From Maylandia zebra (lineage: Eukaryota > Chordata > Actinopteri > Cichliformes > Cichlidae): DNA of 64,000 bases. The translations under genes were made by a program, and so were the position numbers. Of this stretch, positions 51,015 through 63,157 are shown one piece after another (the first letter of the stretch is position 1; each line of letters starts with the position of its first letter). Below the pieces are notes generated by a model. It saw only the letters and a program-made list of their open reading frames with translations, made no database searches and had not been told where the DNA came from. The stretch is from positions 23,026,878 through 23,090,877 of the forward strand of contig NC_135174.1 of the NCBI RefSeq assembly GCF_041146795.1, read 5' to 3'.

Positions 51015-51038
51015 GCTTTGTCTCTAGGGGCCACCGTA

Positions 51039-52204
51039 CGACATAAGGTAAGTTTAAATTTTGTTCATATTTTTGCTACAGTTGTGTTATATTAAGTTGC
51101 GGTTATGTTGTGAAAGTTACATATCAGAGAAGGAAAGCTAGTTTTGTACGAAACCAAATCAGTACTATTTTTGTCTGGCTAATTCATTCTAGCTAGCGAC
51201 AGTGATGAAACGTGATTTTTTTTGTTTTTTATTCGGAGATGTTTCTGTTTTATTAGGAGACTGTCTCACCCCAACATCGTCAGACTCATGGCAGTTGCCC
51301 GCACTGAGTCCTGCTTTTTGTTGGCAGCTGAATACATTCATGGCGCAACCCTGCAGCAAGTGCTTCACACAGACAGCTGCTACTCTTAATAGTCTGTGTT
51401 GTTGAAGGATTCAGCACTTCTTATGTTTTTTTTTAATCCATTTTTAGACAGCGATGAGATCGGCTACACACTCCACAGAAGCCCAGAGTTACTGTTAATA
51501 TCAAAAATATAATGCTGTCCTTTGAGATTTTAACATTTAAGACTGTGAGTGTAATGGATCTAAAACTGTTTAAATCTCTTCAGCCTGGTAACAAGGAAAC
51601 TTTAAAAACAGAAGCAGAAGGTTTCAGTAGTGTAGTCTAATTTGTTCTTTTTATTTAATAATAATCCATATTATGTATAACAGCTACATTCACCCTGGAG
51701 AGAAACTAGTGAGGGAGACCATCAGGACCAAGCTGGGTTTCCTGGGTCCAGAGGTTTGGAGAAACTTCTTCCCTTTCTTTCATCACAGCTGTCCTGTGCC
51801 AGAAGTTCTGTTGACCCACTGAAAGAGGCATCATTTAAGAAACACCAGGAACACTGAAGCTCATCGCATTGATCAAACAGGACTCATGATCTTCACCAGC
51901 AGCTCCCTCACAGGGAAATCTTCAGCACTCCTCCGTAGGCCCGCCCCAGAAGATGGATAAACCCAGCATTTCATGAACACTGTGATGGAGACCTTTGGTT
52001 TGTGTAATGTTACAAATACTCGGATACTCCCCAGAGGCTCCGGACTTTTACATAAAGGTATTATATTCAGTCCTGTAGAAAGTTAAATATTTAAAAAGAT
52101 ATGATCCTCTCTGGTTACTCTGGTATGAATAACTCTGAATCACTTTATACTTTAACCTTTGTATTGTTTTCATCAGTTCATTTTGCAGTTAACATGTGAA
52201 CATG
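51039..52204. other. Right flank of the inner element within the outer element; no gene recognised
   Basis: 1.2 kb without a usable frame. It includes a donor-like CATAAGGTAAGT next to the inner element end and an exon-like stretch at 51680-52010. Its origin is unknown. Confidence 0.4.
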
Positions 52205-52218
52205 GATGACCACCTTTT

Positions 52219-52420
52219 TTTTTGAGAACTGAGACCTGACAATTTTTTTTCTGATACCTGACAATTTTTTTTTGAGAACTGAGACCTGACAAATTTTTTT
52301 TTGAGAACTGAGACCTGACAATTTTTTGTCTGATACCTGACAACTTTTTTCTTGAGAACTGAGACCTGACAATTTTTTGTCTGATACCTGACAACTTTTT
52401 TCTTGAGACCTGACGATGTC
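52219..52420 (-). repeat. Subterminal tandem array, right arm of the outer element
   Basis: Eight copies of the same word in inverted orientation. The alternation is broken once: two long-form words follow each other near 52275-52320, so the two arms have diverged by unit loss or gain. Confidence 0.9.
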
Positions 52421-52437
52421 CTAAAATGTACACCGTA

Positions 52438-52443
52438 CTCGAG
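52438..52443. repeat. Target-site duplication of the composite element, right
   Basis: CTCGAG, the partner of 46185-46190. It encodes Leu-Glu on the minus strand in ORF1. Confidence 0.85.
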
Positions 52444-52875
52444 GTCGAGGCATTTTTCAGAAAGCGATGTCACTTGCCCACGGAGCGTCTCAACTTTGTT
52501 CTCCAACTCCCGTATTGCATCGGATGAGCCGCTAGCCGTGTTGGCTAGCTCTTGCAGCGTATGGCCATGTGACTCTATCTCGTTCCTTAGCGTTGTTATG
52601 GCTTTGTCATTCTCGGCTTTCAAGCTGGCTATCTCCCCTCTTAATACAGCTGTGACTTCTGAGATCTTATTTTCAATTTTGTCACAAATTTCAACCTTAA
52701 CACCTGCCAGTTCAGAGCGGAGTGCCGCAATAGCCCCCAACACTATATTGTCTGTGCTCGTGACGGTTCCGCTGGCGTCTTTACTGTGGCCAGAGGCTTC
52801 ACTCGGGCCTTCCCCGTCCGGCGTGTCCAACTTTGGCAAAACTTTTTTGGGCATTTTCAACTGGTGTGTAGACAC
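52438..52875 (-). pseudogene. LINE ORF1, N-terminal part
   Basis: 146 codons on the minus strand from the ATG at 52875 (a second Met, MPKKVLPK, follows at 52854). The sequence is a long heptad-rich coiled coil (ALRSELAGVKVEICDKIENK), typical of the trimerising N-terminal half of L1-type ORF1 RNA-binding proteins. The frame runs into the inserted DNA element at the CTCGAG duplication (52438-52443), where Leu-Glu is encoded. The remainder of the protein resumes in the same frame at 46184. Confidence 0.85.
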
Positions 52876-53009
52876 CCAGCCACTTTATCAGACAGTAGTT
52901 TAAGTTACCTTCGGTTACTGCCTATAATTACGGTCTATTTGGAGTTTTAGGATCGAAATTAAGCGGAGCTACTGCCGTGTCAACCTCACCCACTCATCGC
53001 CAAAACCGC

Positions 53010-53024
53010 ATCACAGTGAGACCT
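53010..53024. repeat. Target-site duplication of the LINE, right copy
   Basis: ATCACAGTGAGACCT, identical to 40923-40937. It lies about 180 bases past the kif19 stop codon, so the LINE sits immediately 3' of that gene. Confidence 0.9.
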
Positions 53025-53096
53025 GTGTGAAATTATCCAGCTCAATGTTGTTACAAATTTTGCGTAGTGACAGTCACTGAAGGATTAATTCTTTTT

Positions 53097-53102
53097 TTTA
53101 TT
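53097..53102 (-). terminator. Probable polyadenylation signal of kif19
   Basis: An AATAAA reads on the minus strand 104 bases after the kif19 stop codon. It implies a short 3' UTR ending near 53080, before the target duplication of the LINE that starts at 53024. Confidence 0.55.
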
Positions 53103-53205
53103 GAGGCTGCATGCTGTCAGATCTCTGATAACAAGATGGTTCGGCCTCCAGGCTCAGCTGGGTTTGGTGTTAATGCTGGTGTTGGGAGTCGCGGCCAGTG
53201 TAAGC

Positions 53206-56200
53206 TCAGTGTCTGCGTATACGCTGGGCGCCCGCGCCTGTGTTTGTTATGTAGAGGAGGGGCTGGGGCTGCCGTAGTTGGGGTGCTCGCTTCAGGTTAT
53301 TCATATTGGTTGTAGAGGACTCAGCATTTGAGCCTATGGAAAGAGAGGGAATAACAGAATGAATGCTCAGTACAGTGATGACGAAAGGTGAAAGAGGAAT
53401 GATACTTGAAGATTGGAGACACATGAACATGAGTTATTTAAAGGCTATGTGTATGTATAATGTCATGTATATACCTGAGGGGTGTAATCATGTGAAGCTG
53501 AGCAGTAGAAAATACACTTTACATGTTTTGCATATTATAAAATGTACATCAGGAGGTTTCTCAGATTGTGCTCGGCAGTGTAACAACTTTAAGGAAGACT
53601 ATCTCCTCACAGGCAGTGAAATTGGTTTACCTGTTTGCTGGCTGCTGTGGGGAGGCCTGACTTTGGCGAGAGGAGGGACCCCTCGGTACTGGGGGCGTAG
53701 CATAGGGGCCTGGGGTTGAACATTAATGTGGAGATGAGGGTCTGATGTGCTGTCCAGAGGGCGAAACCTCTGAGCTGTGCTCGTCTTGGTTTGAGGTACC
53801 TGGAAGTTAGATGAAGAACACTAATAGACTCATCTTCCAAGACACACGGCATACGCCCATACCAGTGACATATATGTAGTGACATAGTACACAGAGGGAA
53901 TAACTCTAATATACAGTCTATAGTACCAAGCGGCTGGCTTAAATCCTTATAAGACAAATGATTACCACAAAAGAAGCCACCCCAGACCAGTCATATTAGT
54001 CCTCTTGTTAACATAGACTACTGATAATCTACAGACATCAACATTATGTGACACCTTTCACGTGTCTTGTGGCAGTTTGAAAAGAAAGCCAAATACTAAC
54101 CGCTTGACCTGTGACCTCGAAAGAGCGTGAGCGTCTCTTTTTGCGACGGCCTTCTAAGTCTGCCTCGCGAGGCGTTTGGTTCTTGTTGAGCACCTGTCTG
54201 TTACGTGGGCGTGTCCAGGTCACATGCAAACCAGGTCCCTCCCCGGTGCTGCTGGACAGGTTATCGTCTGAAGTGGCGTGTCTCAGCTCGGGGCTGGGCT
54301 GCCTGACGCGCCTCATTGGCAAACCTCTAGGGGGAGCTTCGCTTAAAGAAAGGCTGCTCTTCTGCTTCTTGGGGTCCAGGGGAGATGGTGCAGAAGGTAA
54401 CCGCAAGACATCCACCTCGAGCGCTTTGGAGCGCCGACGTGCTGCTTTTACTGCAATGTTCTGGACCCCCTTTAAAATCTGCTGCCGTTCTGTGGAGACA
54501 CAGGTAATTTCTTTTCACTGTCATTTTTAATCTCCATTCACACAACAGAAAGAAAGCTAGTTAACAGAGAAACACTACTTTTCCCCATTAGCACTGATTT
54601 AATTGTTATAACTGAAAATCAATCGCTCATATTAAACATGAAGAAGATCTGCAGAATATTTCTTGTGTCCTGCTTCAAAAAATACACTTCTAGGTCACCG
54701 TGAAATCTGAAGGCTTCATCCTGAGCACTGATGCAAAGTGCTTTAAAAAAATCTTACATCATGGAAACAAACAATCATCAAACTCAAGGGTTTATTGATT
54801 TTCTGTTACCTGCATTTAAATACTCCCCCTGTATTTAAACTGTAGATAAAAACTCTGTTAAAATTCCCCAAAGTTCATATGTCCTCATTTGAATATCGTA
54901 CCATTTATTGAGAGGGGGATATCGGCCCCTGCCTCGCTGCTCTCAGGTGATGAGTCCAGGTGGCTGCTGACACTGTGGCTGAGATGGCTGTAACTCAGAA
55001 AGCTCTCAGGAGCCAGAGGCTGCAGCTGCAGACGTGAGATGCAGAGTGCCACATTACGATATGACATTCACTGTGGTACTTTGCTTTCAGTCGGTCTGTC
55101 TGAGTGTCAGTGAGGATTAATCAATTCTATGGCTCTCCAAAATGAAATTTTAATTCTGAATGGGGCTCTGGTGGACTCTGGTGAACATAACTTTATCTTG
55201 CCAATGAATCACATCTCTCAGATGCATTTACACAGGAAAAAATAATGAGCTGGAGGTGATGAAACAAAGATGTAATTCTTTGGTAAGCTTAGCAAAAAAA
55301 AAGCCTGAACACAGGAGTCAATAGTGAACATTTTATTATGGACAGGTGAATGTTGAAAAACAAAGGGATTAATAGAGTGAAGTATCTCTGAGAGTGAAAT
55401 TCAAATATGAAGCCATGTGAAGAGAAGCTCTTCTGCATTTTCTCACAGCTAATAAAGCAAAATGAACAAAACCAGATGGTGTTATAGTTGTGCTTACCTC
55501 TCTGTTGCCCTTCCCATTTATGTGGATAGGAGGTGGGGTCATTACTGCTGAATTTTTCATTTGCCTGGCATGAGGGCTGCTCTTGAAAACTCTGTTATTG
55601 TCCCTAAAGCCGGGAATAAGAGAACAAAACTGAGAACCTACAGTATGTATCCAGACAGTGTAACGAGTTAAAAAGCTTTAAGGCACACATGAAAAAGATG
55701 TCCTCTTACAGATCAGGTTCAGGCAGAATGGGAGGCAGGGTATGTCTGCGTATTTTGGCTTGACCTCGCCTGTTATCTGAGCACATGTTACGTATGCTCT
55801 CCTGGTCTGAATCTATGTCCTGCATGTTGTCACGGCCGCGAGAAGGCAAGGCGATTTTAGGAAGCGAGACCTCCTGGAAGTAAGCACATAGGAGTTAGTT
55901 GTACCTTGTGTTCTTCTAAGCTTAATACTACTATAGTATCACTTAGTTTAGACTTTACGTGTCAGCTGTGGTTACCTTGATGGTCTGCCTGATTGTCACC
56001 TTTTCTAGGCCAATTGCTTTCTCCAGTTTCCTATCATCTAGTTCCTTCATGTACATATCATACAGCTCCTGAAGGTGTGGAGGTACGGGCAGACTGTGGT
56101 CTGTAACACGGAGGATAATTCATGTCAGGAAATAATTTCATAAAAAAAACAAATCAAAAACAACTGATGAGCTCCTTCATGATTATTCAATTGTCTAACT

Positions 56201-58443
56201 TTCTGGTTCAAAGTAACCTCATTTCACTTCATTGATATTAAACTGTAAAGGGCCTAATAACCCAGTTAGCAGTGCTATATGTATTTAGATGATCTTTGTT
56301 TTTAACAAACTTCGGAGTCATAATGCTCACATACTCACCATCAATGAACTGTCTCTGCTGCTGAATAATTTCGTCACACAGGTGTCTGTGCTGTTCAAAA
56401 CGCTGCACCACAAAGTTTTTCTGTCGGATCACGTTGTCTTTGAGCAGAGCGTGGGACTGCATCTCTGCGTTCTCAATCTCCAGCTCGTGGACCTTACAGA
56501 GAAGTCCTAGGACCTCGCGTTGCTCCTCTGAGCTAACCCGCCGCGGCAGCAGCTCCTCCAAGCGCCGGGCCTGATCCCGAAGCTCCAGAAACCTACGCTC
56601 AAGCAACGCCTTTAAACAAAAGGTATAAAGGCACATTTTAAAAAGCAGACTGTATTTCAGACACTAAAAATATTATGTATGCACTACAGTCAAAGGTTTT
56701 ATGAGAACGATTCTGTTTTCTGCTATTTTTTTCTAGTTGTAGACAGATATTCCCACCTTCTCCTTGTGAATCTTTTTCTGTTCAGCCATGAGTGCAACCA
56801 GATTTTCTCGAGCTATTGCCACCTCCTGAGTCTCCGTGGTGTCTGGAGGAGACTCTGAGGAATCAGAGTCCTTCTCGCTTTCATCCTTATTGACACTTTC
56901 CTTCCTCCTCTCCGCACGCCACTTTCTCCTGCGCCTGCTGCGCTCCTGTTCCCAGCTAAGAGAAGAAAATTACACATGGTCACTGACAGAGACAATAATA
57001 TCTGGTTAATGAAGGCACATTTGAAAGTACATAGTTGAAAAAGTCTTCTGTTTTAAAAAAAAAAAAAAAATGCGGCCAATAAAATTCATTATTACATTTG
57101 ATTTATGTTGTTTTTTTGTTTTTTTGATCAGACTTATTGTCAGGGGTTTGACATTAGTTCAAACACATCACTGGGTCATAACACTTACAATAATTTATAT
57201 TTATATAATCCACAAACACTGACACTTTCAGGCAACTTTAAGCACGACAAAGACATGCTGTGAGTTTTCAACATATTATCAAATAGCTGGATTTAATAAT
57301 GTTACAAAGAGAAATACAGGATAAATAGTGTTGGTTAAAGAAGGGAGAAACATGACAAAAAGGCTTGAAACTGACTCTGTAATAGTTAAAAGATTGTTAG
57401 AGGTGGCAATCTGGATCTCCATGTTGTTGTTTTCCAGCTCCATCAGGCTCTTCCTGATCTGCATCTGTTGGCGGAAGGCATCCAGAAGCTGCTCCCTCAA
57501 CAGATCCATCTCCTCTCGACTCTGCTGGCTGGAGTGGGCCTGGACCTCTGCTACAAGGGAAGGGATGGAGATTAGACTCAAAGAGCTCAAAAAGCAGGTA
57601 TTTTTCAAATATTAAAGTCAGCTGTGAGTGCGAGACCTTACCCTGAACATTGCGGATGTCAGCTCGGTCAGAATTGAGCTGTCGACTCGCCTGTTCGGCA
57701 ATCTTCTTTTTCAACCTCTCGATCTCGCAGCGCAGGTCTGAGATGATATTGGTGTACTGAGCAATGTGGTATGACACATTTATCATGTTCTTCTTCACCT
57801 AAAGGACAAAGATGACAAAGAATACTTGAGATATACTTTGGATATATGAATTATACAATAGAAGTTGGATTTCTAACTGCAGAAAGTTGAGTTGAAGCTA
57901 CATTAATTTATTTAACTTCTGCTAGAGTGAAGCAACACTGAGACATAAAATATTACTCAGCTCACCCGTGTTCGAATACTTTTGGCACGGTCTGCATATG
58001 TCAGCGTGTTACGAGACTCCTCAAAAGCTACAGAGGCAGGGCTAATATGGGCTATCATGACCGTTCGGCTGTTTCCGCCCAAGGAGTCCTTTTGTTTAAA
58101 AAAAGAATGATAAATATAAATACACACACAAAAAACATCTAAATCATCAACACAGATGGTCCCATATAAACCTTTAGAGGACTGTACCTTCAGGAGACGA
58201 GTCAACTTGCTGTCTCGATAGTTGACATACTTGTTACCATTTTTGTCACTCAGGGCGTTAATGCAGTTGCCCAAAGCCAGGAGGGAGCGGTTGATGTGGG
58301 CCCCTTCCTTCAAACGCTGACCTCTATTTTGAGTCTGATAAAATAAAATAAAAATGGATGAGTAATGAGAAAACTTCAAATATGCTTTTAAAAAAGGAAA
58401 ATATTCCCCCGTTTCTTTTACTGCTCTGAAGGTGATTTAAGTA

Positions 58444-58508
<65 letters not shown>

Positions 58509-60343
58509 TAATAATAACAGTAATATTATGATAACACTTACTTTTGGGTGGCACTGACAAAAAAACTGAATAAGTATCAACAGATTAACACAGTTTAAAC
58601 CTTTTAAATTAATAAGTTATACTAAATAGAGGATTCATTAATGATGGTGATATTTGAGCTATGTTTTCACAGGCTTTACAGCCCCCGGACACCAGGGGAG
58701 TGTCAACATTAGTAAGCTATTGTTGGCTGTTTCTTTCGGTGGTGTAGTTGACATGTTTCCACTCCTGACCAATAGATGGCATTAGCTCCAATGCTTGGTC
58801 CATCTAGTACTAAAATAACACAACCTCACCTTTTGCTAACTACATGGATGCCTCTTGTTTACAGGGAGAGAAAATGTTCTTTGCAGCTTCATGTGACTAA
58901 CACCTGTGAGGTATGCTCAGCCTTGTAATGCGCAACTCATCAATATTATGCCTTTGAATCATTCAAATAGTCTCCATGACAAATAAGTGCTCTCACAGCC
59001 TGACCGCATGATTATCTCATGGTGAAGAACAACAAGCCTGTGGTAAAATGAGCATCAGTGACAAGCTATTCAAATGAAGGAATAACGCAGTCTCAACCTG
59101 AACAACTGCCAAAAAGAAAAAAACAACTGAACAAATACTTGAGTTTTTCTCACTTAACCGCTTGCAAAGAAAAGGTCAAGGCGATAATAGAACCCAGAAA
59201 ATGAACTGGCTCGCAGATTCTCTTCATCGCTGTACTGATAAATATCAGTGTGACAATACTAAAAAGAAATTCCATGTACTGCTCTTCGCTTTTATATCTG
59301 TCATTCTTATTTTCTCTGTGAAGAATGTGCTTTAATATGTCATCTTCCAAGTCTTTATTTTGTGTTAGTTTTCTGTAGAAATATCTAGAACACTTTTCAT
59401 AAATTCCTGGAAAACAAAACAGTGTTGTCTAAAAAAAGAAAAAAAGTGCAGACATCAGATTTCATTTATGAAAAGAAATGAGTTGTGATACCATTAACAC
59501 AGTTACGGGATTCATGTTTCTGACCACCTGTCAAATTTAAGTCCACTATGAACTGTTTTTGACTCTACTTAGGTAGAGGTTGCAGGTATCGTGTCACAAA
59601 TATATGTTAAAATGAAAAAACAAAAGCTGGTGGCCACTGGTGGACATATCCTACTGGATCAAGGGACTCTGATTATATTATATTTTTTATAAGTCTCCTA
59701 AGATTTATGATAACGTCTATCCTCTGAAGAAATCATTCATTGTTGCCCATGGAGACACGATTCATGGAGCAAACCCTTGTACTGTATACAGACACATCAC
59801 ATTAGCCACAGCCTTGAATCTTGACTTCGGTGGGTAAGCACTTGATAAAAGTAGCTTCACCCACACTCACTCCCTCTGAATAAATATATACATATATAAA
59901 TATATATATGTACACACACCTGTGCTGCTCGTTCGGAGCCGGCGAGGTCAATCATGAAGAGGCGTGCAAAGCGGACCTCCTGCAGAACGTCACGACAGCG
60001 GCTCTGCTGTTTGACAGCTACTTGTAGCACAGCGTGGGAGCGAGATGACGTCTGATTGGCGGCTGTTGGCTCCTGGGTGCGCTGTTTGTTGCCCTTCATG
60101 AGGAGCTCCATGATCTAGAAAAACACAGGTGTGAGTTATTTCTGGTCTTTGTAATTTCTGAGTGTTTTGATTGAAATAAATGGGTCATGTAGTGCTTGGA
60201 AAGGTAAACTGACTCACCTCTTGAGCATTGATGGTGGACACCTCTGTGATTCCAGCAACCTGAATAACTCCCTTAGAATCTTCTCTTAGGTCTAAGAAGC
60301 CTGAGGATGGATTCAGCAGGTCACGGATCATCTCATTGTAGAT
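53206..60343 (-). CDS. kif19: Kinesin-like protein KIF19, 5' part outside the window
   Basis: Fifteen exons read on the minus strand: 60218-60343, 59920-60114, 58188-58334, 57966-58088, 57642-57798, 57376-57550, 56757-56955, 56339-56609, 55976-56100, 55710-55873, 55498-55603, 54902-55025, 54101-54489, 53631-53799, 53206-53333. All junctions are GT-AG and keep frame, giving 865 residues and a TGA stop. The motor part shows [12 protein letters not shown], the switch I motif TSSRSH, the switch II motif DLAGSE, the [17 protein letters not shown] helix and [10 protein letters not shown]. Then come the neck and coiled coil ([17 protein letters not shown]), the conserved [20 protein letters not shown] block, a Ser-rich tail with [11 protein letters not shown] and [13 protein letters not shown], and a C-terminus ending RIRRH. 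These match vertebrate KIF19 (about 1,000 residues). Roughly 170 N-terminal residues with the P-loop are missing and should lie beyond 64000. KIF19 is a kinesin-8-type motor that walks to microtubule plus ends and depolymerises them, limiting the length of motile cilia. Confidence 0.96.
58443..58517. repeat. (TAA)n microsatellite in a kif19 intron
   Basis: TAA triplets, about 24 copies with slight breaks at both ends, about 110 bases upstream of the exon that starts TQNRGQR. Confidence 0.95.
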
Positions 60344-62666
60344 CTAATAACAAACAGAATATATGTATAAATATGAACGGACCTGTAATAAAGATCATAA
60401 AGCTAGGTTACAGACACACATTAACTGCGAAAATGCTTACATCCATGGAAAAGGCTTCATTCAGCCTTTCAGGCCTCCTGCATAGACTGAAACCTGGTAC
60501 AAAAACATCAAGTGCTACATTTTCAGCAACTTGTCATTAAATAACCTCTACTTGTTGGGTGGCAAGCTGTCATCAAATTAACGTCAGTGCGCTTTTTCAT
60601 GAAAGCAGAATTGAAGTGACTTCTCTGAACTGACAGTAATGGCGTGAGCGTGAAGGCCCACAGCCACATAAAAACCCAGTGTAGGAAGTTACATCCTGGA
60701 AAGTGACCACTGGACGACAATCTGCCAGTGGGTTGGAAATGTTAAAGATGCTTTTTATTTGTCGAGCAGACAAACCCACAAACGCTAACAAGAGGATGCT
60801 TTTACTGCCACTGACAGCTGGGTGGTTGTTCCGTTATTTTCTCCATTGGTACACTATGATTGCTGGTGATGTTTAAACAAGCCCGAGTGTACAGCAGCTC
60901 TGAGAGGTTCTACTGAATCATAGTGGTACTTTGAGCTAAAGGTTAAAATACACTCATGGTAAACGTGCTAGAATCACTGTTAGCACAAGACACAGCTAAG
61001 ATATACGTTCACAATACAAAGTGTTGAATAAATTTAACACTTGACAAGATGATGGCTTTAAAAGAAAATAATGGAATGATTAAAGATTGCTGGATAGTCA
61101 GAAATATTACAGTGTAATACATCAAAGCTAGCAAAGAGGATACAAAAACAACTGTCAGTGCAAACTATCGCAAAATCTACTTAAATAAATACCAACAATC
61201 AGCCTAATGCTGTCATGATATTAGAAATGTAATTGCTAGTGAGACTACCAGCTGAATTAATGATTCTTGATACGCAATTTAACACCAAAACAAAGTGATT
61301 ATTACATGTACTTCAACACAAACGTCTCGATTAAAACGTTACGCTGTTGCCAGTTACTTTAGGATAACAGCACAAAGTACTTCCATGTCCAACAGTGTCC
61401 ACCTGTCTTCATCAAAGGTATCCTAAATATTAGTTCTGGTGACCTCTGGTGACCTACAACAGCTTTCAATCCGAGTAAGTAACATGTCTGGAAAAGTCTA
61501 ATACTAACATGGTGCCAAGTAAACTGAAAAGGCTTTTGGAAATCAGACATCATTCAGAAAGAAACCCATTTCGTAAGAGAACTGGCTTTATATTCTGAAC
61601 CTTCAGATGGACAAAATAGTAGTTAGTTATTTGGACAAAAGCAGCTGCCAGAAACCAGCTTGCAGAGTTTGCCATCCTTAGAGGCTCACTAATGTAGCTA
61701 AAAAGGTTTCTCTTTCCATTAAGGTTTCTAAATCTGCCAAAACCCACAAACCAGAATAAACATGAACAAAAAAGGAGGACTGCTGTGTGCATGTGAATGG
61801 TACAGAATGGCTGAAGGTGTCCTTTTATCAGTACAGGCTATATTTATGTGCTCTGTGCACATGTTTAAGAGATTGCACATGTGAAAGAGATTGTGATCGG
61901 AACAAGGAAAGGAACAGATGTGTGCACTTCGCCCAGTAAGGCTATAAAATGGCGTTTAAACTCTTTGTGGTGAGGCAGCAGCGGTAACAGATTGCTCCCT
62001 GGAAACAGCAAACACACATGTCACACACACACTTGTTTCAGGATTCATCCCGATGAGTTCAATACAGGTCAGAGAGCATCCAGACTCAGCGACTAGGCTT
62101 CCTAATAGGAACATTTTAACTTCCACCCACCCAGAGCGCTACTAAAAGCTAGGCTTCAATAACATTGTCAGTCACTGAACATAATGATAGAGTCTGGCAC
62201 TGAAAACACAAAATGTCATTTTGATGTCAGATGCAAAGCCCACTCTGAGAGGTTAGATTTGTATCCAACAAGTACGTCTATTGTGCTCTTTTCATTTTTC
62301 ATCTCTCTGTTTGTATTCCTCATTTTGTTTTCTTTTGCCTGGAGCTTTTCCTTTTTGTTTTCTTCTCCAAATTTCTTTTGTTTCCTGACAGCCTGAACAT
62401 TTCTGAATAAATCTGACACATTTATTTGTATTTTTGTACTGCCATCTTTTGCAGATCTTGTTGCAAAACTATAACAGATAAATTGTTCACTTAAAATCAT
62501 AAAAATAACCTCAATGACACAGTTACTTTACACAGTTACTTTCAAAGATTCTTTTCATGTTTAATTAAAACAGAAAAAACCCAAACCAACAAAAACATTC
62601 AAATATCTTGCTAAATGACGTGGTGAAAATTGTAATTAGATCTCTTGAATGATCACCTTGTTGTTG

Positions 62667-62714
62667 AATTGTGCTATACAAATAAACTTGCCTTGCCTTG
62701 CCTTGCCTTGCCTT
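62667..62714 (+). mobile_element. LINE/SINE 3' tail with (TTGCC)n
   Basis: GTGCTATACAAATAAACTTG is followed by a CCTTG pentamer repeat. This is a typical fish retroelement tail; only the end is present. Confidence 0.55.
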
Positions 62715-63157
62715 ACTGTAAGGCTATATTGTTTTTGTATTTTCAAAGTGAGGAAAAGCCTAAACGACCTCTTGAAGCCTGTAGCTATACTAATTCACAC
62801 CAGCCAGGATAAGTTTCTTCTGTCAGAGTCAAGTGAACCAGCTCTATTGTACCCAGGGCTATTAAGGCTTTTGTTGCTGAACACACAGAGTGAGCTGTAC
62901 CTGCTTGTCAATAATGAGGTGTGGAACACAGCCAACAGTGAAACCGCCATCCTCAGCCTGTGGTTTTATCTGTGGTTCATCATCCACTGAGAAAAGCAAA
63001 GGTAAGAAACACCTAAAAGTACTGAACCTTTCTATATAAAGGCACATGTAAATCCAGTACCCAAGAATAGTTTCCAGTTACTGTTGTCAATTTATAGCAA
63101 TGTGCTGAAGTAATGATGACAAGAGACAAGGATGGCATGGACTGAGCAATGGTCTCT

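Larger units (their letters stand above)
46636..51038. mobile_element. Inner inverted-repeat element with 18-bp satellite arms
   Basis: Starts TACGGTGGCCCCTAGAGACA at 46636 and ends with the exact reverse complement at 51038. The arms continue as arrays of an 18-bp word and close with a second inverted block (CTAGGACGCTAGGGGCAGTG, left about 46970-47017, right about 50326-50374). The arms are unequal: about 380 bp and 713 bp. The first seven bases match the outer element's ends. No target duplication is seen (CCTAAC left, CGACAT right). The interior, 47018-50325, has no recognised gene. Confidence 0.8.
46191..52437. mobile_element. Composite 6.25-kb inverted-repeat DNA element without recognisable transposase
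   Basis: The element splits LINE ORF1 and is flanked by a 6-bp duplication, CTCGAG (46185-46190 and 52438-52443). The uninterrupted LINE would read GACCTCGAGGGATGC. Its ends are perfect inverted repeats for 22 bases (46191-46212 and 52416-52437), starting TACGGTGTACATTTTAGG. Each end then runs into an array of TTGTCAGG words (11 words left, 8 right). A second inverted-repeat element lies inside. I found no DDE transposase or other long frame in it; the long ORFs are artefacts of tandem arrays. From memory, TACGG ends and a 6-bp duplication fit the IS3EU superfamily of eukaryotic DNA transposons, but I could not check this. Confidence 0.85.
40938..53009 (-). mobile_element. L1/Tx1-type LINE, nearly full length, split by a DNA element
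   Basis: The element reads on the minus strand: 5' UTR 52876-53009, ORF1, a spacer of about 550 bases, ORF2 and a 3' UTR ending at 40938. It is bounded by a perfect 15-bp target duplication, ATCACAGTGAGACCT, at 40923-40937 and 53010-53024, which fixes both ends. After subtracting the 6,247-bp insertion and its 6-bp duplication, the LINE is 5,819 bp, the right size for a complete L1/Tx1 element. Both ORFs are damaged. The 3' end has only a short A/T-rich tail (AATAAA and TTTAAAG) rather than long poly-A. Confidence 0.92.

Noticed and set aside
46191..52437. Interpreting the composite element as an LTR retroelement
   Set aside because: The terminal repeats are inverted, not direct, and there is no TG...CA end, primer-binding site or polymerase frame.
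60441..60487. Possible short kif19 exon (TTTCAG ... GTAAGC on the minus strand)
   Set aside because: Its translation has no counterpart in KIF19 and the following exon is expected to be preceded by SYLE.
62904..62987. Possible minus-strand exon (DDEPQIKPQAEDGGFTVG) between a TTTTCTCAG acceptor and a GTACAG donor
   Set aside because: Reads plausibly but matches nothing in the kinesin N-terminus, and the plus strand is open here too. Without transcripts I do not call it.
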